Of a stretch of 6,366 nt of DNA, positions 6,020-6,366 are shown piece by piece. The stretch comes from Thermodesulfobacteriota bacterium. Its GTDB lineage: Bacteria > Desulfobacterota > SM23-61. Every line of letters begins with the position of its first letter. Positions within the stretch are counted from its first letter, which is position 1. Made by a program: the position numbers and the translations under genes. The DNA lies in assembly GCA_030018715.1 (NCBI GenBank), contig JASEHN010000180.1:1-6366 (forward strand). Direction: 5' to 3'. Under the pieces are notes generated by a model that made no database searches, was not told the origin of the DNA, and was given only the letters and a program-made list of their open reading frames with translations.

Positions 6020-6025
6020 ATGACT

Positions 6026-6032
6026 ACCTCCC
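6026..6032 (-). promoter_or_regulatory. Shine-Dalgarno site deciding the amidohydrolase start
   Basis: On the minus strand this reads GGGAGGT, 6 nt before ATG at 6017-6019. The downstream protein begins MKADLAIINGLLVD, the standard opening of the amidohydrolase family, which excludes the 38-residue upstream extension. Confidence 0.75.
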
Positions 6033-6136
6033 GAATGGCTTCTTCCCATATCGATGGCAAAGTACGAGATAGAAAAATCGAATGTCCAATATCCTCCAAT
6101 CCGACGGTTTTTGAAGGGTAGCCAGGAATTCAATTT

Positions 6137-6366
6137 TCACTTCAGCATATCCTCCTCAAAAGGAAAGAGGGTGAAGAGCTCGTGCCCCTTATCCGTAATC
6201 AGTAAATCGGTTTCCAACCGGACCGTTTGTTCAAGCAACGGATGTCCGGCAAAGGTCTCAACCGCAAAGTACATGTTGGCCTTAATCTCGGCAGGGTACT
6301 TCAGGGAATACGCCCTCGAAATCCACATCCCCTCATAAAGCGTTAACCCGATGGAATGGGCAAACT
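6137..6366 (-). CDS. M24-family metallohydrolase, C-terminal end (partial at window edge)
   Basis: Only the last 75 residues are in the window; the start lies beyond position 6366. They match the C-terminal half of the 'pita-bread' M24 fold (Xaa-Pro aminopeptidase, prolidase, creatinase and relatives). FAHSIGLTLYEG corresponds to the metal-site GHGIGLxxHE motif, with its His at visible residue 3. EIKANMYFAVETFAG corresponds to LxxGMvftiEPG, supplying Glu 36. VRLETDLLITDKGHELFT corresponds to vRiEdtvlVTedG, supplying Glu 51. The usual IEPG is VETF here, so it departs from standard aminopeptidases, as creatinase-like or other specialised members do. The role is probably hydrolysis of a C-N bond in a small molecule or dipeptide, but the substrate cannot be judged from the fragment. 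It is the most upstream gene visible, ending 117 bases before the shortened amidohydrolase. Confidence 0.85.
   Translation of the reverse strand, partial: FAHSIGLTLYEGMWISRAYSLKYPAEIKANMYFAVETFAGHPLLEQTVRLETDLLITDKGHELFTLFPFEEDMLK

Noticed and set aside
5561..6121. 186-residue open frame on the plus strand
   Set aside because: It is antisense to the amidohydrolase gene, and its composition is typical of a shadow frame.
6020..6133. 38-residue N-terminal extension of the amidohydrolase from TTG 6131-6133
   Set aside because: There is no SD before the TTG, the residues do not look like the family, and GGGAGGT directs translation to ATG 6017-6019.
4502..6366. A creatinine degradation operon (creatininase plus creatinase)
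   Set aside because: Creatininase and M24 families are both broad, the M24 part is a fragment, and the other genes do not fit the known creatinine-to-sarcosine route, so a named pathway is not justified.

Overview
All supported genes lie on the minus strand, so the window reads biologically from its right end to its left. In transcription order they are: the C-terminal end of an M24 (creatinase/aminopeptidase-fold) metallohydrolase that runs off the window; a drastically shortened hydantoinase/dihydropyrimidinase-like amidohydrolase; a creatininase-family metallohydrolase; a zinc-dependent medium-chain alcohol dehydrogenase; a GHMP kinase resembling mevalonate kinase; a Tm-1-like (UPF0261) ATP-binding protein; and a short-chain dehydrogenase/reductase. 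No RNA gene, transposase, integrase or CRISPR array was seen.

The organism looks bacterial: compact co-directional genes with clear Shine-Dalgarno (SD) sites, several GGAGG-type, and two TTG starts. Coding DNA is moderately GC-rich by eye, whereas the gap at about 3180-3300 is strongly AT-rich. The family mix and the AT-rich gap style remind me of anaerobic proteobacteria such as Desulfobacterota, but this is an impression only; no phylogenetic marker is present.

Layout: 1-122 is a non-coding tail with two small hairpins. 123-2142 holds the SDR and Tm-1-like genes, separated by one base and probably translationally coupled. 2143-2226 is a short gap with a perfect TATAAT and a competing 14-codon Trp-rich mini-ORF. 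2227-3156 is the GHMP kinase. 3157-3322 is an AT-rich gap with a perfect 13-bp hairpin just upstream of the kinase SD. 3323-5359 holds the alcohol dehydrogenase and creatininase genes. 5360-5473 carries a good sigma-70-like promoter for the creatininase gene. 5474-6019 is the shortened amidohydrolase, and 6137-6366 is the M24 end.

Together this looks like a catabolic operon. Three hydrolases of families that act on cyclic or linear amide-type bonds (M24, hydantoinase, creatininase) would open or cleave a substrate. Two dehydrogenases would oxidise hydroxyl groups, and a small-molecule kinase would phosphorylate an intermediate. Tm-1-like proteins have no assigned reaction. The substrate cannot be read from the sequence. 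The most notable points are the apparent in-frame internal deletion of the amidohydrolase and a mevalonate-kinase-like enzyme with altered N-terminal motif residues in a setting with no isoprenoid genes.
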